64,000 nt of DNA from Emmonsiellopsis sp. PD_33 (GCA_032988165.1 JANTQF010000023.1:124001-188000); one strand, 5' to 3'; numbered from the stretch's first letter, positions 46,028-58,090 are shown. The notes: generated by a model not told the origin, from the sequence alone. Program-made: numbers and translations.

Positions 46028-46968
46028 TTTTCTTGTGGATGGGGATAAGAAGTTCTATGAAGATGTTGTATGTAGAGATGATGAGGTGGTTAGGGGGCGA
46101 GCAGCGTAGGCCTGTTTGGGCGGCAGCTATATATCATGTCTGGGGCTCTCTTGCTCGGGTCGGGAAGCTGCCGACATGTGGTCATCGGGGACCTATAAGG
46201 TTAACATATATTGATCCGGCCATCACAATCAAGGGATACACGTTGGTGTTTCCTTCCATAGTTGGGTTTGGTAGACTGCTGCGACTGAAGAAAAAGCAAA
46301 ACCAACATTCCTCCCCGCACTTTTCATATAAATTAATCTAATTATCGTGTTTCTTGCTTTTGGGATCGACTCGAAGGAGTTATAAGCCTGAATGGTTATG
46401 GTCGGATTCGATATGCTGGTTGAAACGCCGGGAAATGGCAGTTGACCGAACCCGAGTGCGTGAGCGCAAGGACCACCATGCGAACTATGGGACAATGCCT
46501 GCGCCAATCAGGCCCAACGGTGTGGGAGCCGTGGACGCGGGGAAGACTGGGGTAATCAATGCCACGCTTGGCTAACGGGGTATCCCTGAAGAATTGAGGC
46601 TGCCATGCAGGGAACAACCCTAAACGGGCCAGAGGAAAGGAGCGGGTAAACACACGTGTCATCAGGCCATGCCATGGCTCTGTGCACATGCATTCCGGTC
46701 GATGACATAGGATTGGCCTGCTTTAGAACTGCATCGTGGCTAAATAATGGTATGGTTCCTTCCAGAGGCAATCGTCATATATTGTCAAATGTGATTGAAA
46801 AATAGAAAGCAAAGAAGAGAAGAAGAATCGAAATGTGCTGGGTTGCATAAGTAAGAACTAGCAAAAGAAGGAAAGAAAATATATAACACAGTACCCTTGG
46901 TACTGTATTCATCTTGGGCAAGCAGTCCTCGAATTGCCTAATGTCATATTGCATGGCCTCTTTAGCTC
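46028..46968. other. Intergenic, DUF1996 promoter and 3' flank of the small membrane gene
   Basis: No gene supported; ordinary composition. The open frames have no motif. Confidence 0.6.
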
Positions 46969-47544
46969 TCACGAGCCTTTCGCATGCCTAGTCATCGGGA
47001 AACCAAACGTTAGTTATGGAGGGGGCTATTGATGTATGGTGCGATAGATAGAGGGCAGTAGATGTCCGCATATCTATTATGCGAGAGAGAGAAACTTACG
47101 AATGCTTCTTCCCATTCCCATTCCCGTTTCCGTTTCCGTTACCGTTTCCCCACAAGCGGCTCTTATACGCGGGAAATGAACTATGATTCCAGATATTGAC
47201 TAGGACACTGGTTTTTAAAATCAGTCAGTAAGCAACCCATCACATTAGTTACATCACCTCCCATAGGCAATCCATTCATCCACCGCCAAGAATAGTCAAA
47301 CAGCAAGAGGAAGAAGGGGAGGGGAAACGCACCTCTGGCTTTTATCCTTATAATCCTCGTCATTTAACTCCCGAATCCCAACCTTCATACCATCTCTCGT
47401 CATAACTACATGTTTCTTCTCCATCTTTGCCTTCGTCTGCGCCTTCACACTCATCACGATGCCATAAACAACCACCCCGATGAAGACGAGGATCGCGACG
47501 ACAACGAACAGGATTAGCAATGGGATCAGGCGGCTGGAACCCAT
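46969..47544 (-). CDS. Small single-pass membrane protein with an Asn-Gly repeat tail
   Basis: Exons on the minus strand: 47544-47333, 47207-47100 and 46987-46969, 112 residues. Splice sites are good: GTGCGT/CCAG, then GTAAGT/CTAG with a CTAAC branch point, and phases fit. Residues 6-32 form one long hydrophobic segment (RLIPLLILFVVVAILVFIGVVVYGIVM); it is followed by a basic stretch, VMTRDGMKVGIRELNDEDYKDKSQS and VLVNIWNHSSFPAYKSRLWG, then six Asn-Gly pairs and a basic KKHSHAKGS end. A short N-terminus and Lys/Arg after the helix suggest the C-terminal part is cytosolic. The middle block looks conserved rather than random, but I recognise no named family. The ten-base repeats encoding the tail (TTCCCGTTTCC-type) could expand or contract. 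The frame is open upstream of 47,544 but without an ATG. Confidence 0.65.
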
Positions 47545-49136
47545 TGCTGGCACTTGTGTGTTAATTGCTGTCGTCGATAATCGGAGATGGGGAAGACGGG
47601 ACGGATGATTGTCGCGATCGGATGATGGGCGGCACCCGTGGGAGGAATTTTGTGGCTGATGGCCGATAGAGTTTGCGGGAAATGTGGAGAAATCAAGATG
47701 AGACTGATCGTTCGACTGAACTGACAAGGCGTGCGAGACAAGATATATAAGCACGACCACGCCGGAGACGAAAATGAACAGAACAGTGGCCACCAGCAAC
47801 TGGATAAGGTGAATTGTTTCTGGGCTCGTGTCTGCAAAAGGAAATAAATAGGCGACACGATGGAAGCCAGCGAAGAAGAGGGGCCTGGCTCAGCCCTAAG
47901 CACCGGCGTGTTTCAACTTCCAATCGGACAGACACACCAGGGACGCCGACGATTTATTAACGAACCGCAAGCTTCTTTTCCGCACGGTTATCTGTTTTGT
48001 CTCCACTCTAGTGATGGCGGGAGAGAGGGGGCGACGGGAAGCCCTCTTTTATTGCCGACGACCGACGGAGGACAACTCTTCAGCGTGGTTGTTGTTCCTG
48101 TTGCAAAGTCGACGTCCGGGATTCGGATTCCAAGGAAGGTTGGCGCCCTGGTCACGAGCCAGAGTTGAGCCTCAGCCCTGGAGACCCCCGCTTTGGGCTA
48201 GACCGGCACATCCAGGGCTTCATGAATCGTGCATTCAATGCACAAACACGAGGTGTTGGCTAAATATGGAAAACATGAGGCGGTTATCAGACCGTGCTGG
48301 CGGTTCTTCCAGGCAGAGAAGCAGGCAGTTGCTCATGAGAGCTGGCTTGGCAGAAGAACGCGTGGTGAGACATCCGTGGATGCATCAGTGATCCCTTGCC
48401 TGAAGAACCGGGAATCATACTAGTACTAGTACTACTGAATATCTCCATGGCTGGCGAAGAATGCCCATGGTTAGTGACACCCTGCTCGCTTGGCCTAGTT
48501 AAAAGGCACATATCATCGCGTGGCTTCTCATCCGTATCTCCTGATGAGCCCCTTGTGATGTTGCGACAATTCATATGTAGTGGTTAAACAATGAACGACG
48601 TTGAAGTGTGGCTTATGTGCATCTGTCTGTGTATCCCGAAATGCACGCTGGGTCGTGGCGACTCGCCCTGAAGCTGGGCCCTGGCTAGTTAAGCTTAGCG
48701 CTGTGGCTTAGGGCCGGGGGTGCCTGCCACCTGGACTGCCCAGACTGTGGCGCCAAACCTGGCTGTGTAAGCCCCAGGTTCTGGAGTCATATCGTATTTG
48801 AGCCCCAGGCCCAGCGATATCTCATCTCCTCTGTCAACCACGCTCTGAAAGCACCTTTTCACCACTATTATCTTCACTCCAGAGTGAGATTCTGTCAGAC
48901 TAGTACTTCCTGGGGTATTTGACTCATCCGGAAATGACGTATCCTGCGCATCCCTGACTCATTCTAAAAACGCTTGATATTTGACCTTTGTTTGGCCTGC
49001 TCCTGGCTACATTAACTATATCAAGGAGCCGCCTTCCTCCGTTTTCCGCCCACATTGAACGTCCTTATTTATCTCAAAAAATAGGCCATTCTCGTAACAA
49101 ACACCACTCGATAATCCACAAACAGTCAACCCAAAA
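47545..49136. other. Divergent intergenic region before the NADAR gene
   Basis: No gene supported. It serves as promoter for the small membrane gene (-) and the NADAR gene (+). A CTAGTA triplicate lies near 48,418-48,434. Frames of up to 125 codons near 47,860-48,390 have no family signature. Confidence 0.5.
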
Positions 49137-49782
49137 ATGTCCCCCCAATCATCCGAGCCAATCTACTTCTGGAAGCCAGAGTCCGAAAACGGGTATCTGG
49201 GCCAATGGTACCACTCAGAATTCACCTGGGAGAGGATACTCGAGGACAAATCCGACGACGTCGAGCTCCTTAAATATGATAATGCTGAACAGTAAATATC
49301 GGCCTACAAACATATCCCCCACCTCCCTCCCTTTCTAACCAACAAAAAAATACAGATACATGATGCACCGCAAAGGCCTCCTCTTTGCCCCCACAGACGA
49401 AACAACAGCAAACATCCTCGCCCGCAACTCGCCCACCCCTCACCCCCGCGATCTCCGCAGCATGGGTCGCAAAATTCCAAACTTCGACGACAAGGTCTGG
49501 GCCGAACACCGGTACGAGATCGTCGTTGAGGGGAACTATCTCAAGTTCACTCAGAATGAGAAACAGAAGAGGCGGCTGCTGGGGACGGGGGATAGGGAGC
49601 TGGTCGAGGCTAGTCCGCGGGATCGCATCTGGGGTATTGGGTTTGGGGCGGCGAGGGCGCCCTCGCAGAGACAGAGGTGGGGGAAGAATCTGCTGGGGAA
49701 GGCGCTTATGGAGGTGAGGGAGAGGATAAGAGAGGAGGAGAGGGAGGATAGGGAGGTTGGGGGGGATGAGGAGGGGGAGTGA
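49137..49782 (+). CDS. NADAR/YbiA-like domain protein
   Basis: Exons 49137-49291 and 49356-49782, 193 residues; the 64-base intron splits the Gln codon in AEQYMMHRKGLLF. The NADAR (DUF1768, YbiA-like) fold is read from start to end: IYFWKPESENGYLGQWYHSEF, AEQYMMHRKGLLF, MGRKIPNFDDKVWAEHRYEIVVEGNYLKF, LLGTGDRELVEASPRDRIWGIGFG and RWGKNLLGKALMEVRERI. The E in AEQ and the D-WGIG block are the usual catalytic-pocket residues. Members hydrolyse N-glycosidic bonds in riboflavin-pathway intermediates (YbiA) or remove ADP-ribose from guanine; which applies here is open. The C-terminal 25 residues are Glu/Arg-rich and unconserved. No partner gene is adjacent. Confidence 0.9.
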
Positions 49783-50194
49783 AGAGGGGATGGATATGGG
49801 GTTTCAAATGGATGCGTTTTCTTAATTTTAATGTCTGGGGTTTTGATTTCGATATTCGATCGAAATCATGGTTTATTGAAACACCCCTATTTTTATTTAC
49901 AGCACGAGGGGCATTCTGGGTCACCAAAAGAACCATGGAACCCAGGCCTATGCAGGATGCAGGAATTTATGCATTCATCCCGAGCACATCAGTTAACTTC
50001 TGTGTATTTTAACTAGTTAATCAACCAATAAACGTCTTCGCGATCAAAACCCCAGGTTTCCTGTTTTCGCCCCAATCTGATCTAATATCAAACTCAATCG
50101 CCCACTTCTTCAAACCCGCCTCCCACACTCGCCACAAAAAATTATTAACCCGTAATCCCGAGTCACAGGCCAGTTCGACACCAGAAATCAGAGT

Positions 50195-50410
50195 TCAATC
50201 CAGATCTCGGCCAGTCCGCATGTGGTATCCGATCAAACCAAGCATGAGATCAGCGAACCGGTAGTTAACAGACACCAAAAAAGTTGTCAACGTCATAACC
50301 GCACCGAATCTGCTGGACAGAAACTGACAAACAAGAAAGACGTAAAATAATCCGCCGAGCAAAAAAAATATTCCTGAGATGAAGGTCCATTGATTACTCT
50401 TCCCAGGCAT
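50195..50410 (-). CDS. Doubtful small ORF with two hydrophobic segments
   Basis: 71 codons from an ATG. Two hydrophobic stretches (ISGIFFLLGGLFYVFLVCQFL and GAVMTLTTFLVSV) are separated by a few residues. The composition is more protein-like than its neighbours, but no family is recognised, no intron extends it convincingly and chance is a real alternative. Confidence 0.2.
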   Translation of the reverse strand: MPGKSNQWTFISGIFFLLGGLFYVFLVCQFLSSRFGAVMTLTTFLVSVNYRFADLMLGLIGYHMRTGRDLD

Positions 50411-51256
50411 TTAATCCAATTGCCAATTGCCATCTTCCCTTTTTTCTTTTTCTTTTCAGATGAAGAAAGGAGGATGTTTTGCGGCATCCGTCCCATGCAA
50501 AAGTATCAACTGAAACTAAGTATTTGTTGATATTATTCTTAAGAGAAACCCACCTATTTTATTAGCAGTCAGACGGGGGGAAATTTCAAAACAACAATGA
50601 TCTTCATCCCCTTCCCCTTCTGCTTCCAAATCGGAACGACCCAGAATCCGTGTCGTTGTAAAGTTGTCGGACCGACTTTGGGTATGTAGGCCCGCTTTAC
50701 CATGCACATCTATACCAGATCTCAAAACCGAGCAGCTAACCTCCAACTCCAGGATTCATCACGACTATTGTTTCAGCTGTGCGTGCGGCAAAATATCCCC
50801 CCTCCCCCCCGCCTAACCAGTTTTATTACCATGATCCATCGATAGCGAAAAAAAAATTCTCTAACCAACTCCATCCTCTTCTATGGAGCAGGTAGTATGT
50901 TGGCCCGCGTCGTTATTCTGTGGCTGCTGGGCGACGGAGACGGGAACTCGGTGCGTTTTTCCTCTGCTTGTTCTGTGTTGATGGTTTTTATATTCTTTTT
51001 TTGTTAATGTGTGAGTGTGTGTGTGTGCATTGTATAGTGTTCTCGGGATGCCGGTTGAGTTGAATGGGATTATTAGTAATGGGATCCCGTTTTGAAACGG
51101 GAGGAGGGAAAGGAAACGGAATGGGAAGGCTGGATGGGATTGGTCTTGATCTTTTTTTTTTTTTTTTTTGTGTGGGGGGGCAAGAGATTGGTTACACTGG
51201 CTGTCTATGCTGTATAGGGAGGGAATGAAATGAAGAAAAGATATTATGTAGAAATT

Positions 51257-51282
51257 GATATGATATGATATGATATGATATA
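51257..51282. repeat. TGATA pentanucleotide repeat
   Basis: About five tandem TGATA units in non-coding DNA. Confidence 0.85.
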
Positions 51283-52048
51283 CAAACTGTTGTGATCCAA
51301 ATTATATCTCTCCGGAATTCAGTTGATAGGTTAATTCGAGGGGCTATTATACCGCGCAGGGGTTGATGAATGATGTGAAGAAAGGGTACAGGAATGAGCT
51401 CTTCTTGACTACTGTTCTCAGGAGATATTAGAGAATGATTAGGTCACCGTTGTGAGGTGGGATAGTGGCATAGTAACCCAGAAGAGTATTACATTCTCAG
51501 GCTTGAGTGGTGGGTGGCTGGCAATATGGGCTCTTGAGGAGCTTCACAGGGCCAACTGATATTCCTCTCACCTGGAAAGAAGCAAAAGTACCAACTTTGC
51601 CTTCACATATCAACACGTCGGTGCAATTCATGATCCGAAAAATAAATAGGCTGCCGTTTAACACCCAATCAGGAATGCATTAACTACTCGTTACAGGGGC
51701 CCAAATGACAAGGACAGTGACGAAAAGGGTGTATGGATGTATGGATTGCGAATGTGCAAAATCATTCCGAACAGATGATAAGGAAACGCGTCAGCGTAGT
51801 CGCACTGGCAAGACGTAACGTCTCGAACAGAAGTGAAAGTGAAAGCCAACGAGGAAATAAACATGGGTGTAGATGAAATACGAGATTTAAAAATAAAAGT
51901 GTCGTCGCCTCTTGGCTCTAACTAGCCAAAAAACCCCTGCTCGTCCCCTACATACATCCTACTATCAACGCAACGACATACCACGCCCTGGCAAGCAACA
52001 TACCATCAATCACACCAGACGCGATTGAACAAAACTAAAAATAAAAAA

Positions 52049-53068
52049 TCACTTCCCCATCAACGGCACATCTTCCATCCTCGCCGCCTCAATCGGCCCA
52101 ATCCACGGCTCCGCATCTCCAACCCGCTGCACAACCAATCCCGCATTCCCCGGATTCTCATACCCAGCTGCCTTCTGCCGCTCATAGCTTACCAGCCGCA
52201 GGCGTTGACTTTCCCTCGGGGTTAGCCGCAGATAAAGTTCTATGCCAGCAATATGCAAGAACAACGCAACCCACAACGCCAGGCCAAAGGAGATGTCAAT
52301 ATTCGCCCCGATCTGCGCGGGCTCTGCGCCGTTTTTGTCTGCCTTGACGACAGCCATGGGCTCGTAGCCGGGCGGGAGAGCCGTGCCGTTAGGAGGTGGT
52401 GCGCAGCTGGGATACGCCTGTAGGTATGAGATGGGAATGCCGTATTGTTTCCAGGTGAAGTCTATCTTTTCGCAGGGCCAGGCGACGTAGTAAGCTTCCA
52501 TATGTGTGAGGATGAGCTTGGTGATTTCAATCAGCGGGCGGATTGTCACGATGCTGCCCATGTATACCATCGTGCGCAGCATCCAGGCGCGGTGCTGGTC
52601 GATCTGCAGCCGGCGAATGTTGAGGTATGCTAGCGCAATGCTGATGGTGGTGAGTACCACTAACAGGCCAAGCCCCAGCTGGGTCTCAAGGGTGCCGCCA
52701 AAGGCGTGTCGGATTATCATTAGTGCACCGGCGTTGGAGGCGAGGAAGAGCGCGATGATTATGTACCCGTTTATCCGGTGGAAAGTGATCACGGCGTGTC
52801 GGATGGCGGGAATGAATTGGAAGATGACTAGGATCGCGCAGGGGAGGATGGTGCCAAGGTGCAGTGTTATGCCAACTCGCCGGAAGCCAGCATGTTGGTA
52901 GAACCACTCGCCTGGGGCGCTGCCTTCTCTGTAGCGGTTGCCGATAGAGAGGTATTCGAGCCGCGCCAGTGTGAAGCCGAATAATCCGCCAGCCATTATG
53001 AAGAAGAGGATGAAGTTGTAGGACTTTTTGAAGCCGAAGGCGGCTAGAATCGAGGTCCAGAGCGACAT
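52049..53068 (-). CDS. DUF2306 multi-pass membrane protein
   Basis: Single exon, 339 residues from the first ATG (MSLWTSIL); the frame is open 23 codons further but without ATG. About seven hydrophobic segments can be read, including FILFFIMAGGLFGFTLARL, HLGTILPCAILVIFQFIPAI, INGYIIIALFLASNAGALM, LGLLVVLTTISIALAYL and FGLALWVALFLHIAGIELYL. The pattern FIPAIRH...FHRINGY and DQHRAWMLRTMVYMGS, with His residues flanking membrane segments, is typical of DUF2306, whose layout suggests a heme- or metal-binding integral membrane protein; no activity is established. A loop with CEKIDFTWKQYG...YPSCAPPP lies between the fifth and sixth segments. Confidence 0.85.
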   Translation of the reverse strand: MSLWTSILAAFGFKKSYNFILFFIMAGGLFGFTLARLEYLSIGNRYREGSAPGEWFYQHAGFRRVGITLHLGTILPCAILVIFQFIPAIRHAVITFHRINGYIIIALFLASNAGALMIIRHAFGGTLETQLGLGLLVVLTTISIALAYLNIRRLQIDQHRAWMLRTMVYMGSIVTIRPLIEITKLILTHMEAYYVAWPCEKIDFTWKQYGIPISYLQAYPSCAPPPNGTALPPGYEPMAVVKADKNGAEPAQIGANIDISFGLALWVALFLHIAGIELYLRLTPRESQRLRLVSYERQKAAGYENPGNAGLVVQRVGDAEPWIGPIEAARMEDVPLMGK

Positions 53069-54250
53069 GATGGGCTGGGAGGTGGAAGGTGGGATAGTAG
53101 AAGGGGGATTGGTATTGCAGCTTAGAGATAGAATCAAATATCACTCTGCTTGATCTGCTGCTTGTTCTTGGGATATTAGTAGGGATAGAGGTTAAATATA
53201 TCATGGTCCATGGATCCCATATATACCCCTTTGCGTCGCCATACTCCTTGGCTCGGAGACATGTATAGATGGACATCGTATCCCTATCGGGCAAACTATT
53301 GACCCGTGCCATGGGTCGGACACATTGCTCAGCTAGTATGTACGTCAACCTATGACGAGACAAGCAACGTGGAAAGGCCTGCTAAGCAACTGGTACCTTT
53401 CTAATAATACGAAATTAGAAAACAGCCGCCCTCGAGAAGCGCGGTATATACTTCTTCAGCACACCTGAAAACGACAACCTGCCCGAACAAGTTATTTTCC
53501 GACAGAGCTTTGGGGCTGATAATCGGACAACGGCGAAACAGAAACGAATAATAGCGAGAAGAAGCTCATGGTTTCTGGGACCATGGGTTGTTGACTGGGG
53601 CAGACCACATGGGCAAGAAGCTTTTGCAATCCGCCCTGGAAATACGAGCAGGATGTTAAACAGATCTGGAAGCATGAAGAGTGATTCGACGGGAGATTTT
53701 CTTGCACCCTGGGCATGGCCCAAGGCGGATTTGGATAATCGGGCATGTTCAGTATGAAAAGAACCTCAATGGCAAATATAAAATAACATGGTTCTATATT
53801 TGTCGTTGGAGCGGGAATAAAGGGGTCACTGTTCTCTTCATTCCTCCCCAGCCATGATCTTGTGGGGATACTGCGGTACTCGCGTGTGATAAATCCATAG
53901 GGTACCAGAGATCCATATATGTATCTCAGTTCTCTTTCGACCTATGAGATGTCCAGAGCAGCACGGACAAAAAATCTCTTGTCTGCCGTCAGATAGGAGT
54001 GCATAGGACAGCGAATAGAGGACCGAAACGTGCCTCCTCGTTTCCTAGACTTGTCCCTTAGAAATTTCCTACTTCCCGGCGTAGTCATTTCGTACATAGA
54101 AACTAGGAATCGCCATAGATCTGGGTATCAAAAGAATATTGAACAGAAGAAGCGACAAAGTCAGGTTGCAGGTTGCGATGAGGCTTGTTCCGATTTCGCT
54201 TTAAGGTTCTGACATAGCCATATGCGTCCTTGGCAACCAAGCTTCATTCG
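53069..54250. other. Last normal-composition DNA before the AT-rich block
   Basis: DUF2306 promoter and unassigned DNA with CG dinucleotides at ordinary frequency. No gene supported. The last CG I see before the block is near 54,249. Confidence 0.55.
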
Positions 54251-54331
54251 GATGATGAGTCTTGGCATCAATTGGGTTTGGCTAAATTGACCCCCCCTTT
54301 TTCTAATTTCACCCTCTTTTTTTGCACTAGT

Positions 54332-54433
54332 CCTGATTAGGAAAAATAAGCAGTCTATTTTGACCCCTCAACCCAAGACACTAAGCCTAATCAGGAAATA
54401 TATGGTCTATTTGCACCCCTCAGTGCTTAGTCA
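54332..54433. repeat. Degenerate tandem repeat at the edge of the AT-rich block
   Basis: Two units of about 50-54 bases: each starts CCTRATYAGGAAA (54332 and 54386) and continues to GTCTATTT-GACCCCTCA or GTCTATTTGCACCCCTCA. A weaker partial copy precedes them (about 54,283-54,330). It could be the end of the adjacent MULE or an insertion-site repeat. Confidence 0.55.
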
Positions 54434-55049
54434 TAGGATGGAATAGCTCCAGCCTCCTGTATGCTAACTCACAATGTTATCCTCTACTCTTTATGAATTG
54501 AACTACCACTATACATTATTTCACATCATATTTATTATAAATGGAAGCAGTGATATTAAATTCTTCAGTGCCCCTAGTAATTTGAGTGATTCTGATGGTG
54601 AAACCAATGAAATTCCTACTGCTGCTCTCATTATTACAGAGTATATTAAGAAAGAAGTTGTTGAGATTGATTTCTCCTCTATTTCTTCTATAGATGAATA
54701 TCTCCTTATAATACCTATACTTCTCTTCCTTCTCTCAGAAGGAGCATTCCCTTTCTATTCAGATGTTAAATAATATATTGATAACTAAGCTTACTCTTAC
54801 AGTTATTCTATTATCATTTAATACTATAATAAGTACTTCTATAACCAGATTTGAGAGACTATACAGTAAATTTACCTACAGTGTGATAGAAGTAACACTT
54901 ACAAATCAAAATATATAGAAATTAACAGCTATATAGTTAAGAGATCTCACATATTAATATGTAAGATAAACTGCCTATTTACCCTACAGCTCTATAATTA
55001 TAGTGATGATAAGGTATTTAATCAGTTTAATGAGAATTAAATATTAATA

Positions 55050-56590
55050 GTATTAAATTCATTTTATAATCATAGCTTAGTAAATGAGATCATACTACCC
55101 CTATACAGACATCAAAATATCAAGTAGGTGTTACTAGCAATAAATTAATATTTAGCAGGCAGTTTGATAGCTCATCAAATGATGATACTGATACAGTATA
55201 AATTTAGTAGAAGAAAGAGTAGGAATCTCATAATTACTGTGAAGAATATATATAATTAGTGATAGATTATATAATAATAATGCCTGGCTGGGCATCTTCA
55301 GATACAAGCAACTCTCATAGATTTTATAGAGGATTTCATTATTTTTAACATTAAAGATACTAATAATTAGATTATTTAGGTAGTTTTCTTTCATAAAGCT
55401 TTCCTCATCTTCTTACACAATTTCCCTGAGGTCATCCTTATAGATGCTACATATAAGGTTAATTGCTTCAACCTCTTAATGATTAATATTATTAGTTGCA
55501 CATCTATGAATCACACATTTTATATAGATAGTATATTTATGCAGGAGATAATGAATTCCTATATGTAGTTACTAAACTACCTGTTATAAATATATTATAT
55601 AACATACTAAATCTCTCATCCTACTATAATTATTAGTAATATAGATTCCTCATTTATCTCAGCATCTTTTTATACTTTACCACATATAAAACACCTGCTC
55701 TATATTTAGCACATTAAATACAACATTCAGACATTCATTAAAAAACACCTATATAATAAAGCTCTGCACTAAAATCTTTCTAATATAATGATTACTACCT
55801 ACATCAACTTAACTTATACCTCTATTAAAGTAGATATCTCAATGTTTCTCTATGTAGCTACTGAGGAGAGATATACTATCATCTAGGAGGTTTTTTATTA
55901 TAAATATCAGATGCTCTATTCTATCTTTATTAACTATTTAGTAAATCAGTAAATCCCCTATAAGGAAAAGATTGTAACAGTCTGGGTGAATTAAATAGTT
56001 CACTATAGAAATCTTGCAACATCACAAGTAAAGAGGTATTATAAAGTAATAAAGAAAGTTCTGCCTTATGATAATACATTTCATCTTGATGATGTGATTC
56101 TTAGTTTATACCTTTATCTTAATGTATGGAATTCAGAGATCCTCAGTGAGATTACTAGTAAAAAAATCAATCATAATTATAGATATATAAAGGTGCTATT
56201 TAAAGACTATATAACTATTATATCACCTTATATCTTCAATAAAATTCTGAATATTATAAAGCAGTTTAATTTAAATATAGATACTCATCTTCCTCTCTAT
56301 ACAGACTACATCTAAATCTCTATGGGACTTCTCTATATTCATATTATTCAACAACACCTCATTAATAGGATATATTTAAGGGTAGAAGACTTTAATCCAT
56401 ACTAGACACTTAATGTATTAGATTCAGAGTCAATTAACTACTATCTGATAGTTGATGAACTGGAGTGGATAGTGCCATATTCATATAATTAAATAACTCT
56501 AGTTGCAGTGAGCAGGTAAATTCTCTTGCAATTTAAATAGATTGATATGATATTGGAGAGAGATCAACAGGTAGCAGATCAGGTAGTGTT
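55050..56590 (+). pseudogene. Decayed Mutator-like (MULE) transposase
   Basis: The clearest stretch starts near 55,422: FPEVILIDATYKVNCFNLL, the first-aspartate block of the MULE transposase domain. About 280 bases on, LYI-stop-HIKYNIQTFIKKHL near 55,700 matches the family's LCIWHI block with Trp turned into a stop. Near 56,380 LEDFNPYWTLN-like sequence matches the usual C-terminal end. Stops and lost residues run throughout, so it is not functional. Limits are approximate; the frame at 54,474-54,773 before it is unassigned. Confidence 0.7.
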
Positions 56591-57139
56591 GTTTTTTTTT
56601 GAGTTTAGATTGAAAAACTGCCTTGAGTGCCTGCCTGAATGGGTTTACAGGTTGGGTGTGTTTGACTAAACCCAAAAAGTTGAGTTAGTGGGTTAGAATG
56701 GGGTAACCCATTTGACCTACTACAGGTTACCTTAAAGGGCTAGTGTGGATTTAATTGCTAAATTTACCCAAAATGGATATTTATGCCTGCATATTTCAGA
56801 AGGTATATGCACAATTTTGCAGAATATGTCATATAATATAGATATATATTGAATTTAGTAAAATATCCATATAAATGAAGATGTATAAAATTAATATAAG
56901 TTTAATTTTAACTATCTAGGAGATAACTGAAAACACTATATATAAAATAACTAAAAATACTATATAGAAGATAACTAAAAATAACAAGCCTATTTACATT
57001 TATTTATTTTACCTCTAATTATAATACCAACTTATCTACTTCTATGTGAATGAGTACTCTGAACCTTCAATATACACATTGATCTCTCTAGTTAAAAAGT
57101 CCTGATAACCTAGTTAAAGAATAGCTCTTTCAATTTTTA

Positions 57140-58090
57140 ACTTACTTATAGATTTCAAAAACATCATAATCCTCATCATCTAAATGTTCATTTAACTCAT
57201 GAAAATCCTCATTCAAAGACTCATATAATGCTGGATCTTGATCTGATAAACTGTATGAATCAGATTTCTATTAAACTAACTTTTTCTCCTCTATCTGATT
57301 ATATTCAGCTGAGGTCATGAAGATAGGTTCATTCATATCATATTAACTAGGTCATTAAATGTAGAAGAGAAGGTTGATATTATTAAGAGTCTATAGAAAT
57401 TTAAGTGTCTTCTTGCCAATCTGACAGATTGCATTCATTATAGTGATATAATTCCTAAAAGCTCCTCTATAGTCTATTCTCTCCCTTAAGTTATGAAACT
57501 TTGGGAACATATCATGCTATTTTCCAATTATTACCTCAAGAGACTGGCTGAAGTCATGGAAGTGGTCCAATGAGCTCATATAGAGAGAATTGAGAATATG
57601 AGTTAGGCATGAAGATTTAATATTATTATAGATAACATAAGAAACTAGATTATAGATCAGTATCATCAGTAAATAAATATCATATATAAAGAGAAATATA
57701 CTTTCATATCTGTAAATATAGTTCTTCAGACCTTAAATGTATTTGCCCTGCTCAAACAGAGTAAACATGAGAACAGTGTTTAATTTAGTAGTCTAATAGT
57801 AGTGGAATAAAATCTCTCATTTAATTATATAAGCTTTATAATCAAAACCACAGCTATGTTCTATACTCTCATTAGTAAGTAATATGATGTGATAAGCACA
57901 TGAAGTAGTACCTTCAATATCTACCTTTTATATAGAATTGAAGAGTTGATGATGGAATCAGTCCTCATTAGTAGTATAATCTCTATGCTGAGATGATGGA
58001 TTGAGTAGATTTCCTCTATTAGTAGTAATAATCATAGGATAGAGAGAGCTTTTCCTATTAGTAGTAATAGTTACAGAATGAGGGGAGAAC
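57140..58090 (-). repeat. Unidentified decayed element, copy 1
   Basis: Homologous, in the same orientation, to 58640-59540. The minus strand reads ESLNEDFHELNEHLDDED (about 57,170-57,230) and IEHSCGFDYKAYIIK near 57,840; equivalents occur in copy 2. No family recognised; possibly the coding part of a DNA transposon or a gag. Confidence 0.5.

Larger units (their letters stand above)
49783..52048. other. 2.3-kb interval between the NADAR and DUF2306 genes
   Basis: Apart from a doubtful 71-codon frame (50195-50410, -), no gene is supported. It holds a hairpin with eight-base arms at 51085-51102 (TCCCGTTT / AAACGGGA), a T-run near 51,152-51,170 and a TGATA repeat at 51257-51282. Confidence 0.5.

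Noticed and set aside
47296..47799. 167-codon unspliced frame around the small membrane gene
   Set aside because: Begins without an ATG and reads through a clear donor site; the three-exon model gives a more natural product.
54474..54773. 99-codon frame in the AT-rich block
   Set aside because: Starts in decayed transposon DNA, has no recognisable domain and is probably a relic fragment.
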